Counted from the first letter of the stretch, positions 19,314-28,588 are shown. The stretch: 64,000 nt of DNA from Microbacterium maritypicum (GCF_041529975.1 NZ_CP168030.1:1-64000), one strand, 5' to 3'. Notes: generated by a model not told the origin, from the sequence alone. Numbers and translations are program-made.

Positions 19314-19423
19314 ATGCTGGAGACGTAGCACGCACAGTGCTCGGCCCCCAGGAGCTTCTCCCGTCTTCGGGACGGACCCGACGATTGCGCGGGACGAGAC
19401 CTCAGCGCTCACGCGCTTCGGCC

Positions 19424-19798
19424 TCACTCGACCGGACGCAGATCGCGCAGGATCGTCGCCTGCCGGACGAGGAACGTGCGCTCGTCGAGCTTCTTCCGGC
19501 GAAGCCAGCCGGTCACCTCGTCGTTGTGCTTGCTGGCGTTGCAGGATGCGCAGGCAGGGACGACATTCTCGAGCGTGTAGCGGCCGCCGCGCGAGATGGG
19601 CTGGATGCAGTCGCGCTGCAACGCGGCCCCCTCGCCGCCGCAGTAGGCGCATCCGCCCCAGGCATCCATGAGGTCGTGCCACTGGGCGTCGGTGAGATCG
19701 TTGTCGACCTTGGCGAGTCGGTTCGTCCGACGCTTGGCGTACCGCGCACGTGTCGCCGGCGACGCGTTGGCGGAGGAGACCTTGCGGGGGCGGCGCAT
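19424..19798 (-). CDS. HNH endonuclease domain protein
   Basis: A 124-residue protein with a basic N-terminus (1-30) and an HNH nuclease core: the zinc-binding CAYCGG (about 50-55), the catalytic-strand region DCIQPISRGGRYTLENVVPACASCNASK (about 68-95) with the second Cys pair CASC and the Asn residues. The usual first His of the motif appears replaced: DCIQPISRGG stands where DHiiPlsrGG is common, with Gln-Pro where His-Val/Ile is expected. It could be a divergent but active nuclease or one lacking the metal-binding His. HNH proteins of this size are often mobile-element or restriction-related, but no partner gene is visible. Confidence 0.8.
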   Translation of the reverse strand: MRRPRKVSSANASPATRARYAKRRTNRLAKVDNDLTDAQWHDLMDAWGGCAYCGGEGAALQRDCIQPISRGGRYTLENVVPACASCNASKHNDEVTGWLRRKKLDERTFLVRQATILRDLRPVE

Positions 19799-19827
19799 GC
19801 GCTGATGCTACCGCGGTGGATGCGGGC

Positions 19828-20259
19828 TCAACGCCCGCCGCCGCCGAACTTCGAGAAGAAGCGGTCAGCCGCCGTGCGCTGCTCTGCGACGGAAGCGACG
19901 GTCGTCGGATCCACGGGGCTGAACGTGAACACGAGGTCCTGCGGACCAGCGGCGCCGAGCCGGTACGCGCTCAGACCACCACCCTGATCGCGCGCCATGC
20001 CACTGGGCCAGACGTCGGCCCGTGCACCGGCGACCCCCAACCGCCACCCGCGCGGGTCGAGGTCTTCCCGCAACAGGCACAGCGCCTCGAAAGCATCGTT
20101 CGCCTGCCGCTCGACAGCGCCGAGCTCCGGGGAGTTCACGACCACCACCCACTGCCAGTCATCGGTCTGCCACCAGCTGATCCTCACCTCGTGGATGAGA
20201 CCGCCGTGGGTGGCGGAGATCTTCTGGGGACTCTGCGGCCGCGCCGGTACGTCGTCCAT
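19828..20259 (-). CDS. Conserved hypothetical protein
   Basis: A 143-residue soluble protein that I do not recognise. It has a Trp-rich central strand region (ISWWQTDDWQWVVVV), an acidic helix (NDAFEALCLLREDLDPRGWRL is conserved-looking) and ends in a Gly-rich tail. Its ATG overlaps the stop of the upstream peptidase by one base (TGATG on the minus strand), so the two are co-translated. That linkage suggests a shared transcript but not necessarily a shared function. Confidence 0.75.
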   Translation of the reverse strand: MDDVPARPQSPQKISATHGGLIHEVRISWWQTDDWQWVVVVNSPELGAVERQANDAFEALCLLREDLDPRGWRLGVAGARADVWPSGMARDQGGGLSAYRLGAAGPQDLVFTFSPVDPTTVASVAEQRTAADRFFSKFGGGGR

Positions 20260-21404
20260 CAGGAGCCGATCGCGTGCGCACCCACCGACACGAGCTCGTG
20301 CGGCGCGACGTTCAGCCGCTCGCCGCCGTCGGCCGTGACGATCACGATGTCCTCGATGCGCGCGCCCCACGCGCCGGCGAAGTAGATGCCCGGCTCGATG
20401 CTGAACGCCATCCCTTCCCGCAGCACCAGGTCGTTGCCCGGCGCGATGTAGGGCTCCTCGTGCACCGAGACGCCGATGCCGTGGCCGGTGCGGTGCAGGA
20501 ACGCCTCGCCGAGACCCGCTGCGGCGAGCACGTCCCGCGCGGCCGCGTCGACCTGTGCGGCCGTCGCGCCCGGACGGACGGCGTCCACTGCCGCCTGCTG
20601 CGCGCGCACGAGAACCGCGATGCGCTCGGCCGCTTCGGGGTCAGGGCTGCCGACGACGTAGGTCCTCGTGCTGTCGGAGTTGTAGCCGCTCGGCACCGCA
20701 CCACCGATGTCGACCACGACGGTGTCGCCCTCTTCGATCATCCGGTCCGAGACCTCGTGGTGCGGGTCGGCACCGTTCGGGCCCGAGCCGACGATCACGA
20801 ACTCGACCGTGCGGTGGCCCTCCGCCACGATGGCCTCGGCGATCTCGGCCGCGACCTCGCGTTCGGTGCGTCCGGCCCGAAGCCACTCCGGCACCCGGCG
20901 GTGCACCGCGTCGATCGCGTCCCCCGCTCGGCGCAGTTCGGCGATTTCCTCGGCATCCTTGATCATGCGTCCTTCGCGGAGCACGGGCGTCGCCAACTCG
21001 AGACGCACTCCGAGACGCTCGCCGATCGGCACGACGTGCAGCGCGGGCAACGCATCCGAGACGCCGACGCGGGAGACGGTATCCACGGCCTCGGTCACGA
21101 GCGCGTACGGGTCTTCGCCGTCGACCCAGTCGGCGACCGCGAGTCCGAGCTCACCGACAGCGGTGGTGCGAACCTTCGCGAGCTCCATCCGCGGCACGAC
21201 GACCGTCGGAGCGATGTCGGGGCCGATCACCAGGGCCGTCAGCCGCTCGATCGTGTCGCCCTCGACACCCAGCAGATACTGCAGGTCGGGGCCCGGCCCG
21301 ACGATGATCGCATCCAGCCCGGACTCGGCGGCGAGGGATGAGGCGCGGGCGAGGCGTGCGGCGTACACGGAGGCGGGGAAGGGCAGTGTGCTCACGGGTT
21401 CCAC
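20259..21404 (-). CDS. M24-family Xaa-Pro peptidase
   Basis: A 381-residue cytoplasmic metallopeptidase of the aminopeptidase P / prolidase type, which removes or splits residues before proline. The N-terminal creatinase-like domain (about 1-140) precedes the pita-bread catalytic domain with the five metal ligands in order: VVVDIGG (Asp), YNSDSTRTY (Asp), RTGHGIG (His), FSIEPGIY (Glu) and ARIEDIV (Glu). Length fits the family. It is the first gene of a two-gene minus-strand unit. Confidence 0.93.
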   Translation of the reverse strand: MEPVSTLPFPASVYAARLARASSLAAESGLDAIIVGPGPDLQYLLGVEGDTIERLTALVIGPDIAPTVVVPRMELAKVRTTAVGELGLAVADWVDGEDPYALVTEAVDTVSRVGVSDALPALHVVPIGERLGVRLELATPVLREGRMIKDAEEIAELRRAGDAIDAVHRRVPEWLRAGRTEREVAAEIAEAIVAEGHRTVEFVIVGSGPNGADPHHEVSDRMIEEGDTVVVDIGGAVPSGYNSDSTRTYVVGSPDPEAAERIAVLVRAQQAAVDAVRPGATAAQVDAAARDVLAAAGLGEAFLHRTGHGIGVSVHEEPYIAPGNDLVLREGMAFSIEPGIYFAGAWGARIEDIVIVTADGGERLNVAPHELVSVGAHAIGS

Positions 21405-21452
21405 GCTACTGCGCGGGTGCTCGCAGCGGCATCCGGTTCCGTGAACGCGGGG

Positions 21453-22364
21453 TCAGCCGCCACGCACCGCGCGGGGCGGGACTCCGTACTGGGCGCGGAA
21501 CACACGGCTGAAATGCGCCGCATCGACGAAGCCCGCACTCATCGCGATCTCGGCGATGGAGCGGTGCGCCTGATACGGGTCGGTCAGCGCGTCGTAGCAG
21601 CGCTGCAGTCGGCGTCGCCGGATGACCGTGGAGACCGAGGCCCCCTGCTCACTGAACATCGAGTGCAGATGCCGCACCGAGATGTAGTGCGCCGCCGCGA
21701 TCTGGGACGGAGACAGCTCGCTGTCGGCGAGGTGCACGTCGATGTAAGTGAGGATGTGCGTCAGCGTCGTGGAGTGCGCGCTCACCGGCCCGTCGGTCGC
21801 GACGAGGTTCGCCTCCAGCACCGTGCTCAGCATGTCGACCGCGGTCCGCAGCATCCGTCGGGCGATGCGGCTGTCGAGGTGGTGTGCACCTTCCGCGAGC
21901 GAGCCGAGGTAGGGACCGACCATCGCACCCAGCGCTCCACCGGCATTGAGGCGCGTGGCGGTGATGCGGCTGGTGTCCTCCGCGGGGATGTCGAGGAGGA
22001 CCTTCGGGAACATCACCACCGACATCTGCACGGCGTCATCGAAGAGCAGGGAGTACGGACGGTCGGTGTCGTAGAGCGCCATGTCGCCGCTGCCGAGTGC
22101 GGTCTCGCGTCCGTCCTGCACGATCATGCCGCTCCCGCGCTCGATGCGGGAGAACTTGAAGTACTGCTGCGGGGCACGGGAGATGAGGGAGGGAGTGCGA
22201 TGCACGCCGTGCCCGTCGGCGTCGATCGCGAAGACGTGGATGTCGCCGGCAGCGGTGGCATCGATCGCCCCCCGGAAGCGATCCTGCTCCGGCGCTGTCA
22301 CGTCGAGCGCGACGACGGCGCGGGAGACCGCATGGCGGTAGTCGAGGAACGACAGGCTCTGCAT
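21453..22364 (-). CDS. AraC-family transcriptional regulator (FeaR-like layout)
   Basis: A 303-residue regulator. The N-terminal part (about 30-180) looks like the cupin-type ligand domain of the AraC_binding_2 group to which FeaR belongs. The C-terminal 100 residues carry two helix-turn-helix units: SPSQIAAAHYISVRHLHSMF and SIAEIAMSAGFVDAAHFSRVFRAQYG. It is divergent from the permease-led operon at 22.5-28 kb and should control it. FeaR-type regulators respond to aromatic amines or aldehydes, in keeping with the amine-oxidation enzymes encoded there (inference). Confidence 0.92.
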   Translation of the reverse strand: MQSLSFLDYRHAVSRAVVALDVTAPEQDRFRGAIDATAAGDIHVFAIDADGHGVHRTPSLISRAPQQYFKFSRIERGSGMIVQDGRETALGSGDMALYDTDRPYSLLFDDAVQMSVVMFPKVLLDIPAEDTSRITATRLNAGGALGAMVGPYLGSLAEGAHHLDSRIARRMLRTAVDMLSTVLEANLVATDGPVSAHSTTLTHILTYIDVHLADSELSPSQIAAAHYISVRHLHSMFSEQGASVSTVIRRRRLQRCYDALTDPYQAHRSIAEIAMSAGFVDAAHFSRVFRAQYGVPPRAVRGG

Positions 22365-22397
22365 CAGGGCTCACCTCACTGTGGCCGATCATATACG

Positions 22398-22414
22398 ATG
22401 CTGCATTTTAGCAT
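22398..22414. promoter_or_regulatory. Small inverted repeat in the AraC/permease divergent promoter
   Basis: ATGCT (22398-22402) and AGCAT (22410-22414) flank a 7-bp AT-rich centre, the least GC-rich part of the 156-bp divergent gap. It could be a regulator site or promoter core; no consensus supports more. Confidence 0.35.
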
Positions 22415-22520
22415 TCGTGCGCTGTGCCCGCGTAGACAAGTGTTCTGCTCTCGCCGTCAATCGGCGACGGCTCCCCCTGGCGAGTATGAGGACTTACCCG
22501 AGCATCGAAGGAGCTGTGCC

Positions 22521-24064
22521 ATGGTGACGTCCACTCCCACAACGTCGACGACGAGAACGGCCGAGCATCGGCGCCTCGGCGTCTTCGCGGTCGCATTCAT
22601 GATCATCGCCGCCTCCGCGCCGCTCACCGTGCTCGCCGGCGGAGTGACCAGCGCCTACGCGGTCACGCACGTCGACGGCATCCCCTTCGGCTACATCGTG
22701 CTCGCGGTGGCACTCGGCATCTTCGCGATCGGCTACGCCGCCATGAGCCGGTTCGTCACGAATGCCGGCGCATTCTACGCGTACGTCGCGCAGGGGATCG
22801 GTCGCCCGACCGGCGTCGGGGCCTCGGTGCTCGCGTTCCTCTCCTACAACGCCATGCAGATCGGCATCTACGGGATGCTCGGGTTCCAGATCAGCTCGTT
22901 CATCGAGTCGAAGACCGGTTGGGCGAGCCCCTGGTGGGTCTGGGTCCTCCTCACGATCGTGCTCGTCGGCGTGCTCGGAGTCCACCGGGTGGATCTCTCG
23001 GCGAAGGTGCTGGGCGTGCTCGTCGCGCTGGAGTTCGTGGCGGTGATCGTGTTCGACCTGTTCGCCTTCGGGAACCCGGCCGAGGGATTCACGGCGGCAC
23101 CCATCACCCCCTCGGCGCTGTTCGTCCCGGGAGTCGGGGCCGTCCTCGCGTTCGGCATCGCCGCGTTCATGGGCTTCGAGTCGGCCGCGATCTACGGCGA
23201 GGAGTCCAAGGACCCGAAGCGCACCATCCCGCGTGCGACGTTCCTCGCGGTCTGCGTCTCCGGCATCTTCTACGCCATCTCCTCGTGGGCGCTCGCGCTC
23301 GCCGTCGGCCCGAGCAAGATCACCGACCCCGCGGGCATCTCGCCGGAAGAGGCCGGCCCTCCGCTGTTCTTCAACTTCGTCGCCGAGGACCTGGGCGTGA
23401 TCTGGGTCGATGTGATGTCGATCCTCTTCATCACGAGCCTGTTCGCCGCCCTCGTCAGCTTCCACAACGCGGTCGCCCGCTATGCCTTCTCGCTCGGCCG
23501 CGAGGGCGTGCTGCCCGGGTTCTGGGTACCGTCCGTATCAAGAGCGGTGCGCCGTGGGCCGGGTCGCTCCTGCAGTCCGCGATCGCGGTCATCGTGATCG
23601 TCGGTTTCGCGATCGGCGAGCAGGGCTGGAACCCCGAGAACGGACCGTACCCGGTGATCACGCTCTTCACCTGGCTCACCAACCTCGGCGCCTTCGGACT
23701 CGTGCTGCTCCTGGTGCTCGTCTCGGTCGCGGTGATCGGCTTCTTCCGCCGCGACAGCCGAGAGGTGGGCGCCGGCAGCCGGCTGGTCGCGCCGATCATC
23801 GCGTTCGTGGCGCTCGCGATCGTCTGGGTGCTGATCCTCCTGAACTGGGATGTGCTGCTCGGTCAGGCCGAGTCCACGCCGACGACCTTCATCCTTCCCG
23901 CTGTGCTGCTCGTGCCCTCGGCCCTGGCCGTCGTGTGGGCGCTGTGGCTGCGCAGGGCGCGGCCGGAGGTCTATCGCCAGATCGGCCACGGCACCGAGCT
24001 GCCGGAGGCTCCGCTCCTGGGCGAGCCCGAGCCGGTGGTCGACGCGACGAAAGGAAACCTGTGA
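22521..24064 (+). pseudogene. APC-family amino-acid/amine permease, one frameshift
   Basis: The ATG at 22521 has a GAAGGAG ribosome-binding site. The first frame encodes an amino-acid/polyamine/organocation permease with about eight membrane segments, including IIAASAPLTVLAGGV and GIAAFMGFESAAIYGEE. At about 23520-23525 (LGREGVLPGF|W) it shifts: the rest of the permease (LGTVRIKSGAPWAGS, four further hydrophobic segments and a hydrophilic tail) is in another frame to 24064. Adding one base near the TTC codon at 23520 restores a continuous protein of about 514 residues. Either the gene is freshly inactivated or the assembly lacks one base. The following gene overlaps by 4 bases (GTGA), so a functional parent gene was part of this operon. 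Confidence 0.88.
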
Positions 24065-25197
24065 GCACCACTGACACCAGACTGACCTTCCGGTATCTGT
24101 CCGAGCCGGACACGATCGCGGCGGGCGTCACTGACATGGAGCTGTGCGTCGACGTGATGGAGGAGACCCTGCGTCTCGTCGACGACGGCGATTATCGGAT
24201 GGGCGGACCGGACGGGAACTCGCACGGTTCGATGGTCACCTTCCCCACCGAGGCCGCGCACGACGGTATGCCACTCGACGGACCCCATCGCCGGATGATG
24301 GCGATGCCGGCGTACCTCGGCGGCACCTTCCAGACGGCCGGCTGCAAGTGGTACGGGTCGAACATGGCCAACCGCGAGAGCGGTCTGCCGCGGTCGATCC
24401 TGATGCTCACGCTGAGCGACAAGGACACCGGCGCACCCCTCGCGCACATGTCGGCGAACCTGCTGAGTGCGTATCGCACGGGCGCCGTGCCGGGAGTCGG
24501 TGCCCGCCACCTCGCGAACCCCGATGCGCGGAGCGTGGGCATCGTGGCACCCGGCGTGATGAACCGCACGACGCTCGAAGCCTTCGTGGCCGTGCGCCCC
24601 GAGCTCGACACCCTGAAGGTCGCCGGACGCAGCCGATCGAGCATCGACTCCTTCGTGGAGTGGGTGCGGCGCGAGTACCCGCAGTTCACGACGGTCACGG
24701 TCGTCGACAGCGTGGAGGACGCCGTGCGCGACAGCGACCTGGTCACGATCGCCCCCACGACGCCGGCCGGTTCGGCGAACTACGTGCGGATCGAGAAGCG
24801 GTGGCTGAAGCCGGGTGCGCTGGTGAGCCTGCCCGCCGACATCATGATCGACGACGAACTGCTCCACGGAGCGCGACACGTCGCCGACTTCCGTGGGCTG
24901 TACGAGGCGTGGAGCGAAGAGGTGCCGCACCCGGCGCACGAGCACATCGGCCTCCACGGTATGTACCTGCTGGATCGCATCCGTTCGGGGGACGTGCGCG
25001 ACGAGGCTCTCGAGAACCTCCCCGCGATCATGAGCGGGCAGGCAGAGGGGCGCCGAACGGAGGACGACATCTTCCTCTACTCCGTCGGCGGGATGCCGGT
25101 GGAAGACGTCGCGTGGGGGACCGTCGTCTACCGGCGTGCGATGGCCGAGGGCATCGGCACGGAACTGCTGCTCTGGGACACTCCGGCTCTCGCATGA
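24061..25197 (+). CDS. Ornithine cyclodeaminase/mu-crystallin family protein (tyramine oxidase subunit B-like)
   Basis: A 378-residue NAD(P)-binding protein of the ornithine cyclodeaminase/mu-crystallin family, whose members include imine reductases and amino-acid dehydrogenases. Conserved pieces include TFQTAGCKWYGSN, the substrate-side segment ANLLSAYRTGAVPGVGARHLA, and the Rossmann strand RSVGIVAPGVMNRTTLEAF, where the usual GxGxxG is altered to APGVMN. Proteins close to this length are labelled 'tyramine oxidase subunit B' in some actinobacterial annotations; I give that as a likely label, not a proven function. It starts with GTG overlapping the permease stop by 4 bases. Confidence 0.85.
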   Translation: MSTTDTRLTFRYLSEPDTIAAGVTDMELCVDVMEETLRLVDDGDYRMGGPDGNSHGSMVTFPTEAAHDGMPLDGPHRRMMAMPAYLGGTFQTAGCKWYGSNMANRESGLPRSILMLTLSDKDTGAPLAHMSANLLSAYRTGAVPGVGARHLANPDARSVGIVAPGVMNRTTLEAFVAVRPELDTLKVAGRSRSSIDSFVEWVRREYPQFTTVTVVDSVEDAVRDSDLVTIAPTTPAGSANYVRIEKRWLKPGALVSLPADIMIDDELLHGARHVADFRGLYEAWSEEVPHPAHEHIGLHGMYLLDRIRSGDVRDEALENLPAIMSGQAEGRRTEDDIFLYSVGGMPVEDVAWGTVVYRRAMAEGIGTELLLWDTPALA

Positions 25198-25237
25198 CCG
25201 GCGTCCGTCCCGCATCGATCATTCGTCAGGAGTTCAC

Positions 25238-26416
25238 ATGAGTGCCCAGGTCAGGAAGCGGATCGTCATCGTCGGGCTGGGGGCGGTGGGTGCGCTCGCC
25301 GCGTGGCGACTGTCGCAGCGTGACGACGTCGAGGTCGTCGGCATCGAGCAGTACGGCAAGGTGCACGACCGCGGCTCCTACGCCGGAGAGTCTCGGGTCT
25401 TCCGCACGGCCTATCACGAGGGCGGGCGCTACGTGCCGATGCTGCAGGAGTCACGGCGGCTGTGGCGTGAACTCGAGCAGCACTCGGGCCGGGAGCTCTA
25501 CCTCGAGGTGGGCGCCCTGTCGATCGCCCAGCCCGACCGGATCGAGATGCGCACGACCCTCGACACCGTGCGCGAGTTCGACCTGCCGCACACCCTCTAC
25601 GACACCGAGGAGCTGCGTCGCGCCCACCCGAAGCACAACGTGCACGACGGCGACGTCGGGGTTCTCGACCACCACGGCGGCGGCATCCGTACCGAGGTCT
25701 CGCTGATGGCTGCGCTCGATCTCGCCGAGGCGGCCGGTGCGCAGCTGCGCTTCCACACCCCGGTGCTCGCGATCGAGGAAGAACCGGGCGGCGTGGTGGT
25801 GCGCACCCCGACCGAGGCGATCCGCGCTGACACCGTGATCCTCGCCTCCGGCTCCTGGTCCACACGGCTGGACCCCCGGCTGCACGACCTGTTGCGGTTG
25901 CAGGTGCTCGGGCTCACCTGGTTCATGCCCACGGACATCGCCGACTTCCTCCCCGAGCGCTTCCCCGCGTTCCTGCGCGACGTGGGCCCCGTGCACTTCT
26001 TCGGAGCGCCGAGCCTCGACGGATACTCGATCAAGGCGAGCAGCAACCCGACCTGGCCGGTCGCCCGCGACGTCGACGAGGTTCCGCGGGAGTACACGCG
26101 ACACGAACTCGCGAAGATCGGGCAGCAGGCGAAGGAGTTCTTCCCGTCGTTGAACCCCGAGCCCGTGCGCTCCAGCGTGCACCACTGTGCCTACACGCCC
26201 GATCGCACCCCGATCGTCGACGTGAGCGAGAGCGAGCGGGTCGTGACGGTGACCGGTCTCTCGGGCCACGGCTTCAAGTTCGCGCCCGTGCTCGGGGAAT
26301 GGGCCGCTCGGCTCGCCACGCAGCCGGGCGGCGCCGGCATCGACCCGCACTTCTCGCTGGCCGCCCACCTCGACCGGTTGGCGACCGTCGGTCCGTACCG
26401 CGGCGGCGGTCACTGA
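25238..26416 (+). CDS. FAD-dependent amine oxidase, monomeric sarcosine oxidase family
   Basis: A 392-residue flavoprotein of the monomeric sarcosine oxidase / N-methyl-tryptophan oxidase family, which oxidises secondary or N-methyl amino acids to an imine with release of H2O2. The FAD-binding GxGxxG is IVIVGLGAVGALAAWRLS near the N-terminus. SVHHCAYTPDRTPIVD carries the Cys used for covalent 8-alpha-S-cysteinyl FAD in this family, and LSGHGFKFAPVLG is the C-terminal flavin-contacting motif. The ATG at 25238 is preceded by CAGGAG. It sits between the cyclodeaminase-like gene and an aldehyde dehydrogenase, so the product is probably an aldehyde or imine passed on to those enzymes. Confidence 0.92.
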   Translation: MSAQVRKRIVIVGLGAVGALAAWRLSQRDDVEVVGIEQYGKVHDRGSYAGESRVFRTAYHEGGRYVPMLQESRRLWRELEQHSGRELYLEVGALSIAQPDRIEMRTTLDTVREFDLPHTLYDTEELRRAHPKHNVHDGDVGVLDHHGGGIRTEVSLMAALDLAEAAGAQLRFHTPVLAIEEEPGGVVVRTPTEAIRADTVILASGSWSTRLDPRLHDLLRLQVLGLTWFMPTDIADFLPERFPAFLRDVGPVHFFGAPSLDGYSIKASSNPTWPVARDVDEVPREYTRHELAKIGQQAKEFFPSLNPEPVRSSVHHCAYTPDRTPIVDVSESERVVTVTGLSGHGFKFAPVLGEWAARLATQPGGAGIDPHFSLAAHLDRLATVGPYRGGGH

Positions 26417-26552
26417 GCCGCGTTCCGGGCTCCGCTGTTCGGTCACGGACCGACAAGCGCGCCGCACGGGCAGTCAAACCCCGCTCGGCCCCCGAGCACA
26501 GACTCGAACTGCGCGATGAACCTGTCGCGCACCCCATCGTGAGGAGACAGTG

Positions 26553-27977
26553 ATGTCGGAGAACGCCCCGGTTCTGGACGAGGCCGCCCTGTTGGAGCGC
26601 GTCGGCGCCCCCGAAGGTCAGGGCCGCGAAGTGGTCGACGCGGCGACGCGCGAACCGATCGGCCGGGCGCCCGTGCATACGGTCGAGGAGCTCGACGCCG
26701 CGGTCGCGCGGGCGAAGGCGGCGCAGCCCGGGTGGGATGCACTTGGCCATGCGGAGCGCAGTGCGCTCCTGAACCGGGTGGCCGATGCGATCGACGCGAA
26801 CGCCGAGCCGCTCGCCCGGCTGCTCTCGCGCGAGCAGGGCAAGCCGCTCAACGGGCCGAATGCCCGCTTCGAGGTGGGCGCGTGCTCCGCGTGGCTGCGC
26901 ACCGCCGCCGCGACGCCCCTCGAGCCGGAGACCGTGGTGGACGACGGCGAGACCCATGCCGAGCTCCACTACCGCGCGATCGGCGTGGTCGGTGCGATCG
27001 GACCGTGGAACTGGCCCCTCATGATCGGCATCTGGCAGATCGCTCCGGCGTTGCGCATGGGCAACACGGTCGTCGTGAAGCCGAGCGGATACACGACGCT
27101 GAGTGTGCTGGCGCTGATCGAGGTCATGAACCGGGTGCTCCCCCGCGATGTGCTCATCGGTGTCGCCGGAGACCGCGAGGTGGGGGCGAGGATCGCCTCC
27201 CACCCCGACATCGGCAAGGTCATGTTCACGGGTTCGACGGCGACCGGGCGCAGCATCGTCGAGAGCTCGGCGCAGAACCTCGCCCGCCTCACGCTCGAGC
27301 TCGGTGGCAATGACGCGGGGATCGTGCTGCCGGGCGTCGACGCGACGGCGATCGCGCAGGACCTCTTCTGGGGCGCGTTCATCAATACGGGACAGACGTG
27401 TGCGGCGCTCAAGCGCCTCTACGTGCACGACTCCGTCTACGACGAGGTCGTCGACGCGCTGGCCGATGTCGCTCGGCAGACCCCGATGGGCAACGGCCTG
27501 GATGAGCAGAACGTGCTCGGTCCGCTGCAGAACCGCGCCCAGTTCGAGATCGTGCGCGACCTGGTCGACGACGCGGCGCGCAACGGCGGCCGGATCGTCA
27601 CGGGTGGTGCACCGGCGACGGAGCTCGGGGCGCTCTTCTACCCGATCACGCTCGTCGCCGACGTGACCGACGGGGTGGCCCTCGTCGACGAGGAGCAGTT
27701 CGGTCCCGCGCTGCCGATCATCCGGTACACCGATGTGGACGAGGCGATCGCCAGCGCCAACGGCCTCGATGTCGGCCTCGGGGCGTCGGTCTGGGGTGAG
27801 CGCGAGGAGGCGCGGAAGGTCGCCGCGCGCATCCAGGCCGGAACCGTGTGGATCAACTCGCACGGCGGTGTGCATCCGATGATCCCGTTCGGCGGTCACA
27901 AGTCGTCGGGCTACGGCCTCGAGTTCGGGGTCGAGGGTCTCAAGTCGGTCGCCGTGCCGCAGGTCATCAACGGCTGA
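26553..27977 (+). CDS. NAD(P)-dependent aldehyde dehydrogenase (amine cluster)
   Basis: A 474-residue aldehyde dehydrogenase oxidising an aldehyde to the acid. The catalytic Cys is in NTGQTCAALKR, the general-base Glu in LTLELGGND, and the cofactor-binding GSTATGRSI segment precedes it. The ATG at 26553 has GAGGAG 6 bases before it. The gap of 136 bases from the oxidase stop holds no other gene. As the last gene of the cluster it fits the final step of amine oxidation: amine to aldehyde to carboxylate. Confidence 0.93.
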   Translation: MSENAPVLDEAALLERVGAPEGQGREVVDAATREPIGRAPVHTVEELDAAVARAKAAQPGWDALGHAERSALLNRVADAIDANAEPLARLLSREQGKPLNGPNARFEVGACSAWLRTAAATPLEPETVVDDGETHAELHYRAIGVVGAIGPWNWPLMIGIWQIAPALRMGNTVVVKPSGYTTLSVLALIEVMNRVLPRDVLIGVAGDREVGARIASHPDIGKVMFTGSTATGRSIVESSAQNLARLTLELGGNDAGIVLPGVDATAIAQDLFWGAFINTGQTCAALKRLYVHDSVYDEVVDALADVARQTPMGNGLDEQNVLGPLQNRAQFEIVRDLVDDAARNGGRIVTGGAPATELGALFYPITLVADVTDGVALVDEEQFGPALPIIRYTDVDEAIASANGLDVGLGASVWGEREEARKVAARIQAGTVWINSHGGVHPMIPFGGHKSSGYGLEFGVEGLKSVAVPQVING

Positions 27978-27983
27978 GTGACA

Positions 27984-28010
27984 GGGTGCGCGGCCCGTGG
28001 CCGCGCACCC
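27984..28010. terminator. Bidirectional terminator
   Basis: A perfect 12-bp GC stem (27984-27995 with 27999-28010) around a 3-nt loop lies between the convergent aldehyde dehydrogenase (+) and DUF1801 (-) genes. Confidence 0.78.
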
Positions 28011-28025
28011 TTCTCGGCAGGGGCG

Positions 28026-28472
28026 TCAGCTGATCGCGACGCGGATGCGGTCCGCGAGGAACTCCAGGTCGGCCTTCGTGAGATCCGTGACCGCGTAGGC
28101 GGTCGGCCAGACGGTGCCGTCGTCGAGGTTCGAGATGGGCTCGAAACCGAACGTGCCGTAGCGCACCTTGAACTTGCTCGCGGGCTGGAAGAAGCAGAGC
28201 ACCTTGCCGTCGCGACCCCACGCCGGCATCCCGTAGTAGGTGCGGGGCACGAGCTCAGGGGCGACCTCGGAGACGAGGGCGTGCAGCTTGTTCGAGAGAG
28301 CCTGGTCTTCGGGCGTCAGCCTCTCGATCGCCTCCTTGATGTCGGCCTCACCCGCGGCGCGCAGCTCTTCGGGCGACTTCTTCGCCCGGGAACGACGGGT
28401 GCGGGCCTCCTTCGCGGCGGCCTGCATGGCTTCGCGTTCCTCGGCGCTGAAGTTCTTCTCTTTCTCGGCCAT
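28026..28472 (-). CDS. DUF1801-family protein
   Basis: A 148-residue soluble protein with a charged, helical N-terminal part (1-50, rich in Lys/Glu/Ala) and a C-terminal DUF1801-like fold marked by RTYYGMPAWGRDGKVLCFFQPASK and KADLEFLADRIRVAIS. The family's biochemical role is not established. It stands alone on the minus strand between two convergent or divergent units. Confidence 0.85.
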   Translation of the reverse strand: MAEKEKNFSAEEREAMQAAAKEARTRRSRAKKSPEELRAAGEADIKEAIERLTPEDQALSNKLHALVSEVAPELVPRTYYGMPAWGRDGKVLCFFQPASKFKVRYGTFGFEPISNLDDGTVWPTAYAVTDLTKADLEFLADRIRVAIS

Positions 28473-28588
28473 GGTCGGTCCTCTCGATGTGCTGCTGGTG
28501 TGGGATTCAGACTACGTACGCTCGGCCGCGGTGTGCTTCTCGATTCGTGATCGATCCTCGACGGCACCTCGACTGCCAGACTGACGCC

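Noticed and set aside
18292..20259. tRNA-Ala as an attachment site for an integrated element
   Set aside because: No second copy of the tRNA 3' end is visible downstream, and no integrase or excisionase gene is present.
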